Assembly: GCA_905215055.1 (NCBI GenBank)
Contig: CAJMOH010000005.1
Location: 1-64,000, forward strand
Length of the DNA stretch: 64,000 nt
Source: an uncultured bacterium
GTDB lineage: Bacteria; Bacillota; Clostridia; Oscillospirales; Acutalibacteraceae
Direction: 5' to 3'
The notes under the pieces are model-generated. The model searched no databases and had not been told where the DNA came from. It saw only the letters and a program-made list of their open reading frames with translations. The position numbers were made by a program, and so were the translations under genes. Shown here piece after piece: positions 18,839 to 28,159 of the stretch (positions within the stretch are counted from its first letter, which is position 1; each line of letters begins with the position of its first letter).

Positions 18839-19552
18839 ATGGAGGAACCACGCACCCGCTATCAAATTGGCTGCATCGCCGCGGACATCGCCTTGACCCT
18901 GGTGTTCCTTGCGGTTTACGTCTTTTTCACCCTCCGTCCCGGCGCGCTGATTGACGGAGAGCTTTTCTCTCCCCGCCGCCAGGGGGCTTCCACCCTGTAT
19001 ACCGGGGTCCTCCACGACGCCCCAGGCACTATCGCCTGCACCCCCACCCAGGACGGCGCCCAGTTTCTGCTGGATTTCTCCCCGCACTTTTCCGGAGAGT
19101 ACCAGGTTGCCTTCGGAAAGGAAGGCTCCCAGGGGCGGGAGACCATCTTCTCCAGCGGAGAGGACATTCTGTGGGAGGGCTATTACAGCCAAGACGAGTT
19201 TCTCTCCCTGCGGGATAAAAACGGGGACTACACCGACTGGGTAGAGATTTACAGCACCCCCTACAACTGGAACGAGTTCACCCCGCCCATGGACGACCTG
19301 GTAAAGCTGGCTGCCGGGGACAACGTCCACCGCCGGGGCAGCTGGGGCTTTTTCGCCGTCACCGCCCTGCTGGGAGCGGTCATGGCCCTGACCACCGCCT
19401 TTCCCATGGCCTTCTTCAAGCTCCAGCACTTTCTGGACGTCCGTGACCCGGAGCCAACGGATTTTTATCTGGCCACCGCCAAGCTGAGCTGGGCCATAGG
19501 GCCGGTGCTGCTGCTCATCCTCTACTGCGTGGGACTGACCTACCTCTCCTGA
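18839..19552 (+). CDS. membrane protein of unknown function
   Basis: A 237-aa protein with an N-terminal membrane helix (about 15-34), a roughly 130-residue presumably extracytoplasmic domain, and two C-terminal helices (about 168-190 and 216-235). The extracytoplasmic part has no motif I recognise. It starts 40 bases after radC with AAAGGAG and ends at a strong terminator, so it is probably the last gene of the yfcE-radC transcript. Confidence 0.65.
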   Translation: MEEPRTRYQIGCIAADIALTLVFLAVYVFFTLRPGALIDGELFSPRRQGASTLYTGVLHDAPGTIACTPTQDGAQFLLDFSPHFSGEYQVAFGKEGSQGRETIFSSGEDILWEGYYSQDEFLSLRDKNGDYTDWVEIYSTPYNWNEFTPPMDDLVKLAAGDNVHRRGSWGFFAVTALLGAVMALTTAFPMAFFKLQHFLDVRDPEPTDFYLATAKLSWAIGPVLLLILYCVGLTYLS

Positions 19553-19560
19553 CCTGCTGG

Positions 19561-19589
19561 GCCTGCCCTTTTGGGGGCAGGCTTTTTTG
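19561..19589 (+). terminator. intrinsic terminator
   Basis: GCCTGCCC/GGGCAGGC stem, short T-rich loop, then TTTTTT. It closes the yfcE-radC-membrane protein unit. Confidence 0.85.
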
Positions 19590-19771
19590 TGAAAAAAGCA
19601 CCTTGCCTTTCCACCGGGGTTGTGGTAGAGTGTGGGAAGAATGTGCCTGCGGGCAGAAAGGAAGATGGATTTCTTATGAAAAAAGCAGTTGTTTCTCAGA
19701 CCATTTTCATCAGCGGGAGGGAAACCGCTCTGTAAGGGCCGCCCTCCCCACACCGCGAGGAGGAACTCTTT

Positions 19772-21520
19772 TTGAAGACCAAAACCAACACATTTCGACA
19801 AATTTTGTCCTTTTACAAGCCCTATAAGGGACTGTTCGCCGCGGACCTGCTTTGCTCCCTGACTGCCGCGGCCATCGGGCTGGTTCTGCCCCTGGGGGCG
19901 GGAGCCATCACCGAAAACGTGCTTACCGGCGACCTGACCGCCGCCCCGGGAAAAATCCTGCGGATTGGAGGGCTGCTGCTGGGGCTGGTGGCCGTTCAGG
20001 CGCTGTGCAGCTATTTTATGGACTACCAGGGACACTCCATCGGCGCCAAAATGGAACGGGACATGCGCGCCCAGCTGTTTCATCACTGTCAGCGGCTGTC
20101 CTTCTCCTATTTTGACAGCCATCCCATTGGGGACCTGATGTCCCGGCTGACCAACGACTCCCTGTCTTTGGCGGAGTTTTTCCATCACGTTCCCGAGGAC
20201 GTGCTGGTAAATTCCATCAAGTTCGCCGGGGCCTGCCTGATCCTGTGGAGCATTCACTGGCAGATGACCCTGGTCATCCTCTGCTTTCTCCCCTTTATGC
20301 TGGCCTACACGCTGTACTTTAACAAGAAGATGGCCGCCGCCCTGGAGCAGGGCCGGGAGGACATGGGGGAAATCAACGCCCAGGCCGAGGACACCCTCTC
20401 CGCCATCCGCATGGTCCAGTCCTTTGGAAACGAAGGGGTGGAGGAGGAGAAATTCCACCGGCTCAACGAGAAATTTCTCCGCAGCCGCCGGAAAAGCTAT
20501 CAGGGCGAGGCCCTGTGCTACGGCGGCATGGATGCCTTTGCCAGCCTGATCCCCATTGCCGTGGTGGTGGCCGGCGGGTTCTCCATTCTAAGCGGCAGCC
20601 TGGAGCTGTCCGAGCTGGTGGTGTTTCTGCTGTATGTGGGCTACTTCACCCAGCCCATCCAGAGCCTGGTGAACACCTCCCGGCTGATTCAGGAGGGACG
20701 CACGGGGCTTCGCCGGTACATGGAGATTCTGGAAACCCAGCCGGAAATTACCGACGCCCCCGGCGCCGGAGAGCTGCCCGCCGTAAAGGGGGACATTCAA
20801 TTCTCTCATGTGGACTTCCGCTATGGGGAGGGGGACCAGGTCTTTCAGGACCTGAATCTGACCATCCGCGCTGGGGAGTATGTGGCCCTGGTGGGGGCCT
20901 CCGGCGTGGGGAAAACCACCCTGTGTTCCCTAATCCCCCGGTTTTACGACGTGGACGCCGGAGAGATCACCATCGACGGCACGCCCATTCAGTCCGTCAC
21001 CCTCCGGTCCCTGCGGCGGAATGTGGGCCTGGTGCAGCAGGACGTGGCCCTGTTCACCGGCTCCGTGACAGAGAACATCGTTTACGGCAAGCCCGGCGCC
21101 ACCTTTGAGGAGGTGCGGGCCGCCGCCCGCCGGGCCGGGGCCGAGGAGTTTATCCGCAAGCTGCCCCAGGGCTACGACACGGACATCGGCCCCCGGGGGG
21201 TAAAGCTGTCCGGAGGCCAGCGCCAGCGGCTTTCCATTGCCCGGGCCTTTTTGAAGGACCCGCCCATCCTCATTCTGGACGAGGCCACCAGCGCTCTGGA
21301 CTCCCAAAGCGAGCAGGTGGTGCAGCGGTCCCTGGAGGACCTGGCACGCCACCGCACCACCCTGGTTATCGCCCACCGGCTGTCCACCATTCAGGGCGCT
21401 CACCGGATTCTCGTCCTGGACGAAAAGGGCATCCGCGAGGAGGGCACCCATCAAAGCCTGATGGCCCAGGGCGGCGTTTACGCCAAGCTGTACCGGGCCA
21501 GCTTTCAGGAGCAGTCCTAA
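19772..21520 (+). CDS. ABC exporter, fused permease and ATPase (homodimer type)
   Basis: A 582-aa half-transporter. Six membrane helices lie in residues about 15-310, followed by an ATPase domain (about 340-575). Walker A is GASGVGKTT, the signature is LSGGQRQR and Walker B is LILDEATSALD, with the catalytic Glu and the H-loop IAHRLST all present. A complete canonical site means it can act as a homodimer. It uses a TTG start (19772) seven bases after GAGGAGGA. A weak promoter TTGCCT-17-TAGAGT is at 19603-19631. It stands apart from the later ABC pair. The exported substrate (drug, lipid or peptide) cannot be told. Confidence 0.93.
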   Translation: MKTKTNTFRQILSFYKPYKGLFAADLLCSLTAAAIGLVLPLGAGAITENVLTGDLTAAPGKILRIGGLLLGLVAVQALCSYFMDYQGHSIGAKMERDMRAQLFHHCQRLSFSYFDSHPIGDLMSRLTNDSLSLAEFFHHVPEDVLVNSIKFAGACLILWSIHWQMTLVILCFLPFMLAYTLYFNKKMAAALEQGREDMGEINAQAEDTLSAIRMVQSFGNEGVEEEKFHRLNEKFLRSRRKSYQGEALCYGGMDAFASLIPIAVVVAGGFSILSGSLELSELVVFLLYVGYFTQPIQSLVNTSRLIQEGRTGLRRYMEILETQPEITDAPGAGELPAVKGDIQFSHVDFRYGEGDQVFQDLNLTIRAGEYVALVGASGVGKTTLCSLIPRFYDVDAGEITIDGTPIQSVTLRSLRRNVGLVQQDVALFTGSVTENIVYGKPGATFEEVRAAARRAGAEEFIRKLPQGYDTDIGPRGVKLSGGQRQRLSIARAFLKDPPILILDEATSALDSQSEQVVQRSLEDLARHRTTLVIAHRLSTIQGAHRILVLDEKGIREEGTHQSLMAQGGVYAKLYRASFQEQS

Positions 21521-21524
21521 TCCG

Positions 21525-21563
21525 CAAAAAAAGCAGAGAGGCCAACACCTCTCTGCTTTTTTG
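21525..21563. terminator. bidirectional terminator
   Basis: A long stem AAAAAAGCAGAGAGG/CCTCTCTGCTTTTTT serves the convergent ABC gene (+) and SRPBCC gene (-). Confidence 0.85.
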
Positions 21564-21569
21564 CGCGTT

Positions 21570-21986
21570 TCAAGGGGACTTTCCCCCATGCCGCCGTTCC
21601 AGCTCCCGGCTCAGGTCCTCCATGTACCGGGCCTGCTGTCGCTTTAGATACCCCTTGAGAAAGGGGGCCATCCACCAGCGCTTGGCCTGAACCCTTTCCG
21701 TGCAGCGAAGCCTGGTTCCCTGGGCCTCCTGGAAAAACTCCCCCGTCCAATTGCCCCGGAGGCTGGCGTTTTCCAGATGGAATTCCCAGCGGCGGCAGGG
21801 ATGGACCTGGGTGACAAAAAACCGGGTGGCAGCTCCCTCTCTGGTGTACTCCACAAACTCCGCCGGACCCCGCTCCTCTACCCGGCTCAGGTCCGAGCGC
21901 CAGCCGGTGCGCCGCAAGTCCGTGACCACCTGCCACACCTGCTCCGCCCTCCAGGGCAGCAGCGCCTCCACGGTGGAAACCGTCAT
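21570..21986 (-). CDS. SRPBCC-type ligand-binding protein
   Basis: A 138-aa protein that reads like the START/Bet v1 (SRPBCC, polyketide-cyclase-like) fold: an initial strand, EQVWQVVTDLRRTGWRSDLSRVE, a series of beta strands with RRWEFHL and GEFFQEAQGTRLRCTE, and a long C-terminal helix (PFLKGYLKRQQARYMEDLSREL). Such proteins bind hydrophobic ligands. The start at ATG 21986 follows GGAAGGGAG. It is a single gene convergent with the ABC exporter; partner unknown. Confidence 0.7.
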   Translation of the reverse strand: MTVSTVEALLPWRAEQVWQVVTDLRRTGWRSDLSRVEERGPAEFVEYTREGAATRFFVTQVHPCRRWEFHLENASLRGNWTGEFFQEAQGTRLRCTERVQAKRWWMAPFLKGYLKRQQARYMEDLSRELERRHGGKSP

Positions 21987-22124
21987 GCCTTGCACTCCCT
22001 TCCTTGTTTTGCACCAGTATACCACTTTCTTCGCGGATTCACCAGAACCCGGCGGCAGTTTTTGTAAAAAAGGCTTTTAAAAAAGAACCGATCTCTTAAA
22101 AAAATGTGAAAATCCCTCTTCTAA

Positions 22125-22156
22125 TAGTTGCAGCTTCAACTAATTTGTGCTATGAT
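22125..22156 (+). promoter_or_regulatory. promoter and MarR-like palindrome of the ABC pair
   Basis: TTGCAG (22128-22133), a 17-base spacer and TATGAT (22151-22156). A perfect palindrome TAGTTG-N6-CAACTA (22125-22142) covers the -35. Its form and position fit a MarR-family operator, but no MarR gene is next to it. Confidence 0.65.
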
Positions 22157-22227
22157 GAGGGAGCGAGAGAAGTTATGAAAAAGCCCGGCCCGCTGGAGGC
22201 CGAAGGGCTGCGAAAGGAAGACCGCCT

Positions 22228-24069
22228 ATGAAAGTAATCCTCCACTACATCAAACCCTTTGTCCCCCGAATGAGCCTGGGGATCTTTGTCAAATTTCTGG
22301 GGGCCATTACCGAGCTGCTGCTACCCTGGATTCTGTCCTATCTGATCGACGACGTTGTCCCCCTGCGGGACCTGGGGCTGATCCTGCTGTGGGGCGGCGC
22401 CATGATTTTGGCGGCTTTGGCCGCCCTGGTGACCAACATCGTGGCCAACCGCATGGCCGCCTGGGTTGCCCAGCACACCACCCAGGCCTTGCGCCACGAC
22501 CTGTTTCACAAGATCTCCTACCTGTCCTGCTCTCAGATTGACGACTACACCATCCCCTCTCTGGAGTCCCGCCTGACCAGCGACACCTACAACGTCCACC
22601 AGATGATCGGCATGATGCAGCGCATGGGTGTGCGGGCGCCCATTCTGCTGGTGGGCGGCATCCTCATCACCCTGACCCTGGACCCGGTGCTCACCCTGGT
22701 GCTGGTATGCACTCTGCCCTTTTTGGCGGTGCTGGTGTTCAGCGTGTCCAAGCGGGGCATTCCCCTGTATATGAACCTGCAGCGTGGGGTGGACGCCATG
22801 GTCCGCACCGTGCGGGAGAACATCTCCGGCATCCGGGTGATCAAGGCCCTGTCTAAAACCGAGTACGAAAAGGAGCGCTTTTCCCAGGTGAACGGGGAGG
22901 TGGTCCGCCGGGAGAAAAAGGCGGGCATCACCATGGCCCTGACCAACCCCATGATGAACCTGTTCCTAAACGGCGGCCTGACCCTGGTGATTATTGTGGG
23001 CGCCTACCGGGTCAACGCCGGGGTCAGCTCCGCAGGCAACATCATCGCCTTTTTAAGCTACTTCACCATCATCCTCAACGCCATGATGGCCGTCACCCGC
23101 ATTTTCGTCATGTGCTCCAAGGGCATCGCCTCCGGCGCCCGCATTCAGGAGGTGCTGGAAACCCCCGAAGATCTCCACGTCACCCCAGAGGAGCCAGTGG
23201 AGACTCCCTATCACATTGTGTTTGACCACGTCTCCTTCTCTTACAGCAAAACCGAGCCCAGCGTGGAAAACATCAGCTTTCGCCTGCGCCCCGGGGAAAC
23301 CCTGGGCATCATCGGCTCCACAGGCTGCGGCAAGTCCACCCTGATGGCCCTGCTGATGCGGCTGTACGACGCGGACTCCGGGCTGATCCAGATTGGCGGG
23401 CGGAAGCTCCCCTCCATTCCCCTGGAGGAGCTGCACCAGAAGTTCGGCGTGGTGTTCCAAAACGACGTGCTTTTTGCCGACACCATTTACGAGAACATCG
23501 ACTTTGGCCGCCACCTGCCTCCCCAGGAGATTGAAAAGGCGGCCCGGTGCGCCCAGGCCTGGGACTTCATCTCCTCCCTGCCCGACGGGCTGAACCACCG
23601 GCTCACCTCCAAGGGCACCAACCTGAGCGGCGGGCAGAAGCAGCGGGTGCTGGTGGCCCGGGCCTTGGCCGGCTCTCCGGAAATCCTGATTCTGGACGAC
23701 TCCTCCTCCGCCCTGGACTACAAAACAGACGCGGCGCTGCGGAAAGCCCTCCGGGAAGAATATCAGGGCATCACCACCATCATCATCGCCCAGCGGGTCA
23801 GCTCCATCCTTCACGCGGACCACATCCTGGTGCTGGAGGAGGGCAAGGAACTGGGCTACGGCACCCATCAGGAGCTGCTGCGCTCCTGCCAGGTGTACCA
23901 GGAAATCGCCCACTCCCAGATGGGGGTCCAGGTCGCCAGTGGCGACCGTCCTGGCCCGACCGAGCCGGCAGGCGAGACCCAAGCCCCCGCGCCTGGCCAG
24001 GCCAGCGAGCCAACCCCCTTTCAGCCCTCGCCTGTCAGCTCTCCCGTTCCCGTAAAGGAGGTGGTCTAA
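22228..24069 (+). CDS. heterodimeric ABC exporter, degenerate-site subunit
   Basis: A 613-aa half-transporter with six membrane helices (about 10-300) and an ATPase domain (about 330-565). The Walker A GSTGCGKST and signature LSGGQKQR are canonical, but Walker B reads LILDDSSSALD, with Asp in place of the catalytic Glu, as in the TM287/BmrC type of heterodimer subunit. The H-loop is also altered (IAQRVSS, Gln for His). A Pro/Ala/Ser-rich tail of about 45 residues follows (570-613). Its stop is directly adjacent to the start of the second subunit, so they are one operon. Confidence 0.93.
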   Translation: MKVILHYIKPFVPRMSLGIFVKFLGAITELLLPWILSYLIDDVVPLRDLGLILLWGGAMILAALAALVTNIVANRMAAWVAQHTTQALRHDLFHKISYLSCSQIDDYTIPSLESRLTSDTYNVHQMIGMMQRMGVRAPILLVGGILITLTLDPVLTLVLVCTLPFLAVLVFSVSKRGIPLYMNLQRGVDAMVRTVRENISGIRVIKALSKTEYEKERFSQVNGEVVRREKKAGITMALTNPMMNLFLNGGLTLVIIVGAYRVNAGVSSAGNIIAFLSYFTIILNAMMAVTRIFVMCSKGIASGARIQEVLETPEDLHVTPEEPVETPYHIVFDHVSFSYSKTEPSVENISFRLRPGETLGIIGSTGCGKSTLMALLMRLYDADSGLIQIGGRKLPSIPLEELHQKFGVVFQNDVLFADTIYENIDFGRHLPPQEIEKAARCAQAWDFISSLPDGLNHRLTSKGTNLSGGQKQRVLVARALAGSPEILILDDSSSALDYKTDAALRKALREEYQGITTIIIAQRVSSILHADHILVLEEGKELGYGTHQELLRSCQVYQEIAHSQMGVQVASGDRPGPTEPAGETQAPAPGQASEPTPFQPSPVSSPVPVKEVV

Positions 24070-25842
24070 ATGCCCAGAGGACCTAGAGGCCCCATTGAAA
24101 AACCCAAGGACCGAAAGAAGGTGCTGCTGCGCCTTTGGACCTACATCTACGCCCACAAGTGGATGGCTTTGACCGCTGTGCTGCTCACCGTCTCCAGCAA
24201 CCTGCTGGCGCTGCTGGGCCCCATGCTCTCCGGCGAGGCCATTGACGCCATCGGCATCGAGCCTGGCGGGGCCAACTTTCCCCGGGTATTCTTCTACTGC
24301 GGGCTGATGATTGTCTTTTACGCTGTGTCCTCCCTGCTCTCCTACGTTTTGTCCATTTTGATGATCCAGCTGAGCCAGAAGATTGTGTTCCAAATGCGGC
24401 AGCAGGTGTTTGACCGGCTCACCGAGCTGCCCGTGCGGTTCTTCGACAGCCACCAGACCGGCGATATTGTCAGCCGCATCTCCTACGACATCGACACGGT
24501 GAACGCCTCCCTTTCCAACGACCTGCTGCAAATTGCGGCCAGCGTTATCACCGTGGTGGGCTCCTTTATCATGATGGTGGTCATTTCCCCCGCCCTGGTG
24601 CTGGTGTTTGTCATCACCATTCCCATGTCCATCCTGTTCACCCGGTACATGACCAAAAAGGTCCGGCCCCTGTTCCACCAGCGGTCTGTCAAGCTGGGAG
24701 AGATGAACGGCTTTGTGGAGGAGATCATCACCGGCCAGAAAACCACCAAGGCCTATCACCAGGAGGAGACCATGGTCTCCCGCTTTGACGAGAAGAACAA
24801 CGCGGCGGTGGACGCCTACTACAACGCCGACTACTACGGCGGCATGACCGGCCCCTCTGTCAACTTCATCAACAACCTGTCCCTGGCCTTTGTCAGCATC
24901 TTTGGAGCCATCCTGTTTTTATGGGGGCATCTCTCCATTGGCAACCTGTCCAGCTTTGTGCTGTACTCCCGGCGGTTCTCCGGGCCCATCAACGAGGTGG
25001 CCAACATCATCAGCGAGCTGCAGTCCGCCTGTGCCGCCGCCGAGCGGGTGTTCCGTCTGATCGACGAGGAGCCGGAGCCTGCCGACGTTCCCGACGCCGT
25101 GGCTGTGGACCAGGTGGAGGGCGAGGTGGCTATGGACCACGTCAAATTCGGCTATGATCCTGGCAAGACCATCATCCACAACCTGAGCTTCACCGCCCCC
25201 AAAGGCAGCCTGACCGCCATTGTGGGTCCCACCGGGGCGGGCAAGACCACGCTGATCAACCTGCTGATGCGCTTTTACGACCCGGACTCTGGGGCCATCA
25301 CCCTGGACGGCCGGAACATCCAGCAGATCACCCGGAAAAGCCTGCGCCTCTCCTACGCCATGGTGCTGCAGGACACCTGGCTGTTCTCCGGCACCATCTT
25401 TGAAAACCTGGCCTACGGCAAGAAGAACGCCAAACTGGAGGACGTGCAGCGGGCCACCAAAGCCGCCCACATTCACCGGTACATCATGGGGCTGCCCCAG
25501 GGATATGACACCCAGCTGGACGAAAACGGCATGAACATCTCCCAGGGACAGAAGCAGCTGCTCACCATTGCCCGGGCCATGCTGCTGGACGCCAAAATGC
25601 TGATTCTGGATGAGGCCACCTCCAACGTGGACACCCGCACCGAGCAGCAGATTCAAGCCGCCATGCGGGAGCTGATGAAGGACAAAACCTGCTTTGTCAT
25701 CGCCCACCGGCTTTCCACCATCCAAAACGCCGACCGCATTCTGGTGGTGCGGGACGGGGACATTGTGGAGCAGGGCACCCATCCGGCGCTGATGGCCCAA
25801 AACGGCTTCTACGCCTCCCTGTACAATTCTCAATTTCAGTAA
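24070..25842 (+). CDS. heterodimeric ABC exporter, catalytic subunit
   Basis: A 590-aa partner of the preceding gene, with six membrane helices (about 20-315) and an ATPase domain (about 350-588). Walker A GPTGAGKTT and Walker B LILDEATSNVD with catalytic Glu and the H-loop IAHRLST are canonical, but the signature is ISQGQKQ instead of LSGGQ. That is the complementary asymmetry expected of a TM288/BmrD-type subunit: one hydrolytic site and one structural site per dimer. Multidrug or lipid export is the usual role. Confidence 0.94.
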   Translation: MPRGPRGPIEKPKDRKKVLLRLWTYIYAHKWMALTAVLLTVSSNLLALLGPMLSGEAIDAIGIEPGGANFPRVFFYCGLMIVFYAVSSLLSYVLSILMIQLSQKIVFQMRQQVFDRLTELPVRFFDSHQTGDIVSRISYDIDTVNASLSNDLLQIAASVITVVGSFIMMVVISPALVLVFVITIPMSILFTRYMTKKVRPLFHQRSVKLGEMNGFVEEIITGQKTTKAYHQEETMVSRFDEKNNAAVDAYYNADYYGGMTGPSVNFINNLSLAFVSIFGAILFLWGHLSIGNLSSFVLYSRRFSGPINEVANIISELQSACAAAERVFRLIDEEPEPADVPDAVAVDQVEGEVAMDHVKFGYDPGKTIIHNLSFTAPKGSLTAIVGPTGAGKTTLINLLMRFYDPDSGAITLDGRNIQQITRKSLRLSYAMVLQDTWLFSGTIFENLAYGKKNAKLEDVQRATKAAHIHRYIMGLPQGYDTQLDENGMNISQGQKQLLTIARAMLLDAKMLILDEATSNVDTRTEQQIQAAMRELMKDKTCFVIAHRLSTIQNADRILVVRDGDIVEQGTHPALMAQNGFYASLYNSQFQ

Positions 25843-25858
25843 TTTATTTGACAAATTC

Positions 25859-25898
25859 CGGCCGCCGTGGGAAAATAGACCCAGCGGCCGGTTCTTTT
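25859..25898 (+). terminator. possible terminator of the ABC operon
   Basis: An inverted repeat (CCGGCCGC.../...CGGCCGG, with inner GGG/CCC pairing) followed by TTCTTTTC, 17 bases after the stop codon. The T-tract is interrupted, so termination may be partial. Confidence 0.45.
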
Positions 25899-25945
25899 CG
25901 CAAACCGGCCTTGTCCCCTTTATCTTCCACGAGGAGTGATGTTTG

Positions 25946-26662
25946 ATGAAGTCTTTACAAAAGCCTGTAAAAGCTGTGTTTTTTGACCTGGGCTGGACCT
26001 TGCTCTATCCCCTCAGCGGGGATTGGGAGTTTACGGAGTCCGCTATGAAGCTGTTCCGCTGGGAGGTCTATTCCTCCCTGCCCCAGGAAAGGGTCGAATC
26101 CGCCCGGAAGGCTGCCAACGATTATTTCCTCCCGCGCCATAAGCTCTCCACCCGGGAGGAGGAATACGAGCAATACCTCCACTATTATGGGGAGCTCGCC
26201 CGGCAGCTTCCGGAATTGGAAGTCACCCAGCAGAACATAGAGGTGGCCGCTTTGGAGAAGGTATACCAATCCCAGCACACCTTTGGGCTGTTTGAGGACG
26301 CCATCCAAACCCTGGAGGCGCTCAAGGGCAAGTACAAGCTGGGCATCATCTCCGACACCTGGCCCTCCATTGTGCCGGTGCTGGACAGCTTTGGCCTGCC
26401 GCCCTATTTTGACACCATCACTTACAGCTTCCAGGTGGGGTGCTTCAAGCCCAACCCCAAAATGTTTGAGGACGCCCTGTCTAAAATGGGCCTGCCTGGG
26501 GAGCAGTGCGTGTTCATCGACGACACGGTGAAAAACCTGGAAGGCGCCGCCAAGCTGGGCATCCAGCCGGTGCAGATTCGGGCAAAGCCCGGCGCGGACC
26601 CCTGCCCCGATGGGATGCTCTCCATTGACAAGATCTCCGGCATTTTAGACCTGCTGCCGTAA
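25946..26662 (+). CDS. HAD-superfamily hydrolase
   Basis: A 238-aa HAD phosphatase-like protein. Motif I is FFDLGWTLL, with the nucleophile Asp but Gly where the acid/base Asp usually stands, as in some YihX-like enzymes. Motif II is ISDTWPS, motif III includes CFKPNPKMF and motif IV is CVFIDDTVKNLEGA. The helical cap lies at about 20-105. ATG 25946 is nine bases after GAGGAG; the preceding in-frame TTG is less likely. Substrate unknown. Confidence 0.88.
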   Translation: MKSLQKPVKAVFFDLGWTLLYPLSGDWEFTESAMKLFRWEVYSSLPQERVESARKAANDYFLPRHKLSTREEEYEQYLHYYGELARQLPELEVTQQNIEVAALEKVYQSQHTFGLFEDAIQTLEALKGKYKLGIISDTWPSIVPVLDSFGLPPYFDTITYSFQVGCFKPNPKMFEDALSKMGLPGEQCVFIDDTVKNLEGAAKLGIQPVQIRAKPGADPCPDGMLSIDKISGILDLLP

Positions 26663-26697
26663 CCGGCCCGCATTTTTCAAGAGAGGGGGGCGTACCA

Positions 26698-27990
26698 TTG
26701 GACGCCGCTGCATATCGTGACTATGTGAATATTTTAAAAGAGGAGCTTGTGCCGGCCATGGGCTGCACCGAGCCCATCGCCATTGCCTATGCCGCCGCTG
26801 TGGCCCGCCGGACCCTGGGCCGTCCTGCCCGGCGCGTGGAGGTGGAGGCCAGCGGAAACATCATCAAAAATGTGAAAAGCGTGTTTGTTCCCAACACCGG
26901 GGGCCTGCGGGGAATTCCCGCCGCGGCCGCGGCCGGCATAGCCGCCGGAAACCCGGACCTGGAGCTGGAGGTGCTCTCTCAAATTGGGGAGGCGGAACAG
27001 GCCGCCATCCGCCAATACCTGGAGGATACCCCCATCACTGTTAAGCTGGCGGCTTCTCCGTTTATCTTTGACATCACCATCCGGGCCTGGGCGGAAGAGG
27101 AATCCGCTCTGGTGCGAATCGTCAACTACCACACCAACATTGTGCGGATTGAGAAAAACGGTCAGGTTCTGAAAGAGGTGGAGGCCCAGGCCGCCGCGGA
27201 GGAGGGCCTGACTGACAAGGCCGTGCTGTCGGTAGAGGGAATCCTGGAGTTTGCCCGGGAATGCCGGCTTTCCGATGTGGAGGAGGTCATCGACCGGCAG
27301 GTGCGGTACAACACCGCCATCGCCCAGGAGGGACTGCGGGGAGACTACGGCGCCAACATCGGTCAGGTGCTGCTGGACACCTATGGCCAGGATGTGAAGA
27401 TCCGAGCCAAGGCCATGGCCGCCGCCGGCTCCGACGCCCGGATGAACGGCTGCGGCCTACCGGTGGTGATTGTCTCTGGCAGCGGCAACCAGGGGCTTAC
27501 CGCCTCTCTGCCAGTGGTGGAGTACGCCAAGGAGCTGGGCGTGGACCGGGAAACCATGCTTCGGGCCGTGATGGTCAGCGATCTGATTACCATTCACCTG
27601 AAGGCGGAGATCGGCCGGCTTTCCGCCTACTGCGGGGCCGTCAGCGCCGGCTGCGGCAGCGGGGCGGGCATCGCCTGGCTCTACGGCCGGGAGAAGGACC
27701 CTGCCTCTCTGCTAAAAGACGTGTCTCACACCATTGTCAACGCCTTGGCGGTGGATTCCGGCATTGTCTGCGACGGAGCCAAGGCCTCCTGCGCGGCCAA
27801 GATCGCCTCCGCGGTGGACGCGGGACTTCTGGGCTTTTACATGTATCAGAAGGGCCAGCAGTTCCGGGGCGGAGACGGCATCATCTCCAAGGGTGTGGAG
27901 GAAACCATCCGCAACATTGGCCTGCTGGCCACCCAGGGCATGCGGGAAACCGACCGGGAAATTCTGGATATTATGACCACCCGCTGCTGA
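26698..27990 (+). CDS. L-cysteine desulfidase family protein (CyuA/YhaM-like)
   Basis: A 430-aa protein of the UPF0597 / serine dehydratase alpha-like family. Characterised members (CyuA, archaeal cysteine desulfidase) break L-cysteine into pyruvate, ammonia and sulfide using an Fe-S cluster. The N-terminal MGCTEPIAIAYAAA, conserved NTGGLRGIPAAAAAG and the C-terminal CGAVSAGCGSGAG and CDGAKASCAAKIA segments supply the conserved cysteines. The length is normal. TTG 26698 is the best start, ten bases after GAGAGGGGGG. It lies 35 bases after the HAD gene and may be co-transcribed. It would release sulfide in an anaerobe. Confidence 0.9.
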   Translation: MDAAAYRDYVNILKEELVPAMGCTEPIAIAYAAAVARRTLGRPARRVEVEASGNIIKNVKSVFVPNTGGLRGIPAAAAAGIAAGNPDLELEVLSQIGEAEQAAIRQYLEDTPITVKLAASPFIFDITIRAWAEEESALVRIVNYHTNIVRIEKNGQVLKEVEAQAAAEEGLTDKAVLSVEGILEFARECRLSDVEEVIDRQVRYNTAIAQEGLRGDYGANIGQVLLDTYGQDVKIRAKAMAAAGSDARMNGCGLPVVIVSGSGNQGLTASLPVVEYAKELGVDRETMLRAVMVSDLITIHLKAEIGRLSAYCGAVSAGCGSGAGIAWLYGREKDPASLLKDVSHTIVNALAVDSGIVCDGAKASCAAKIASAVDAGLLGFYMYQKGQQFRGGDGIISKGVEETIRNIGLLATQGMRETDREILDIMTTRC

Positions 27991-28159
27991 AATCTCTCAT
28001 TTTTCAAAAAATTTTTTCTTCTCCCCTCACCAAAACGTCACATACTGCGTCTATACTGTATAGAGAGCGAAAACAAAAGGGGATTTTGCCTTTGCCGGCG
28101 AAATTTGCCGGATTTTGCGATTGCTTTCACAGACTCTTCCTAGGAAATGGGGCTTCTCC

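Noticed and set aside
25943..26662. HAD proteins with Gly in motif I as inactive
   Set aside because: The nucleophile Asp and motif IV acids are intact, and related YihX-like enzymes with DxG are active, so loss of function is not supported.
28051..28063. CTATAC-T-GTATAG palindrome as an operator
   Set aside because: It overlaps a plausible -10, but no -35 fits and no adjacent regulator exists; chance cannot be excluded.
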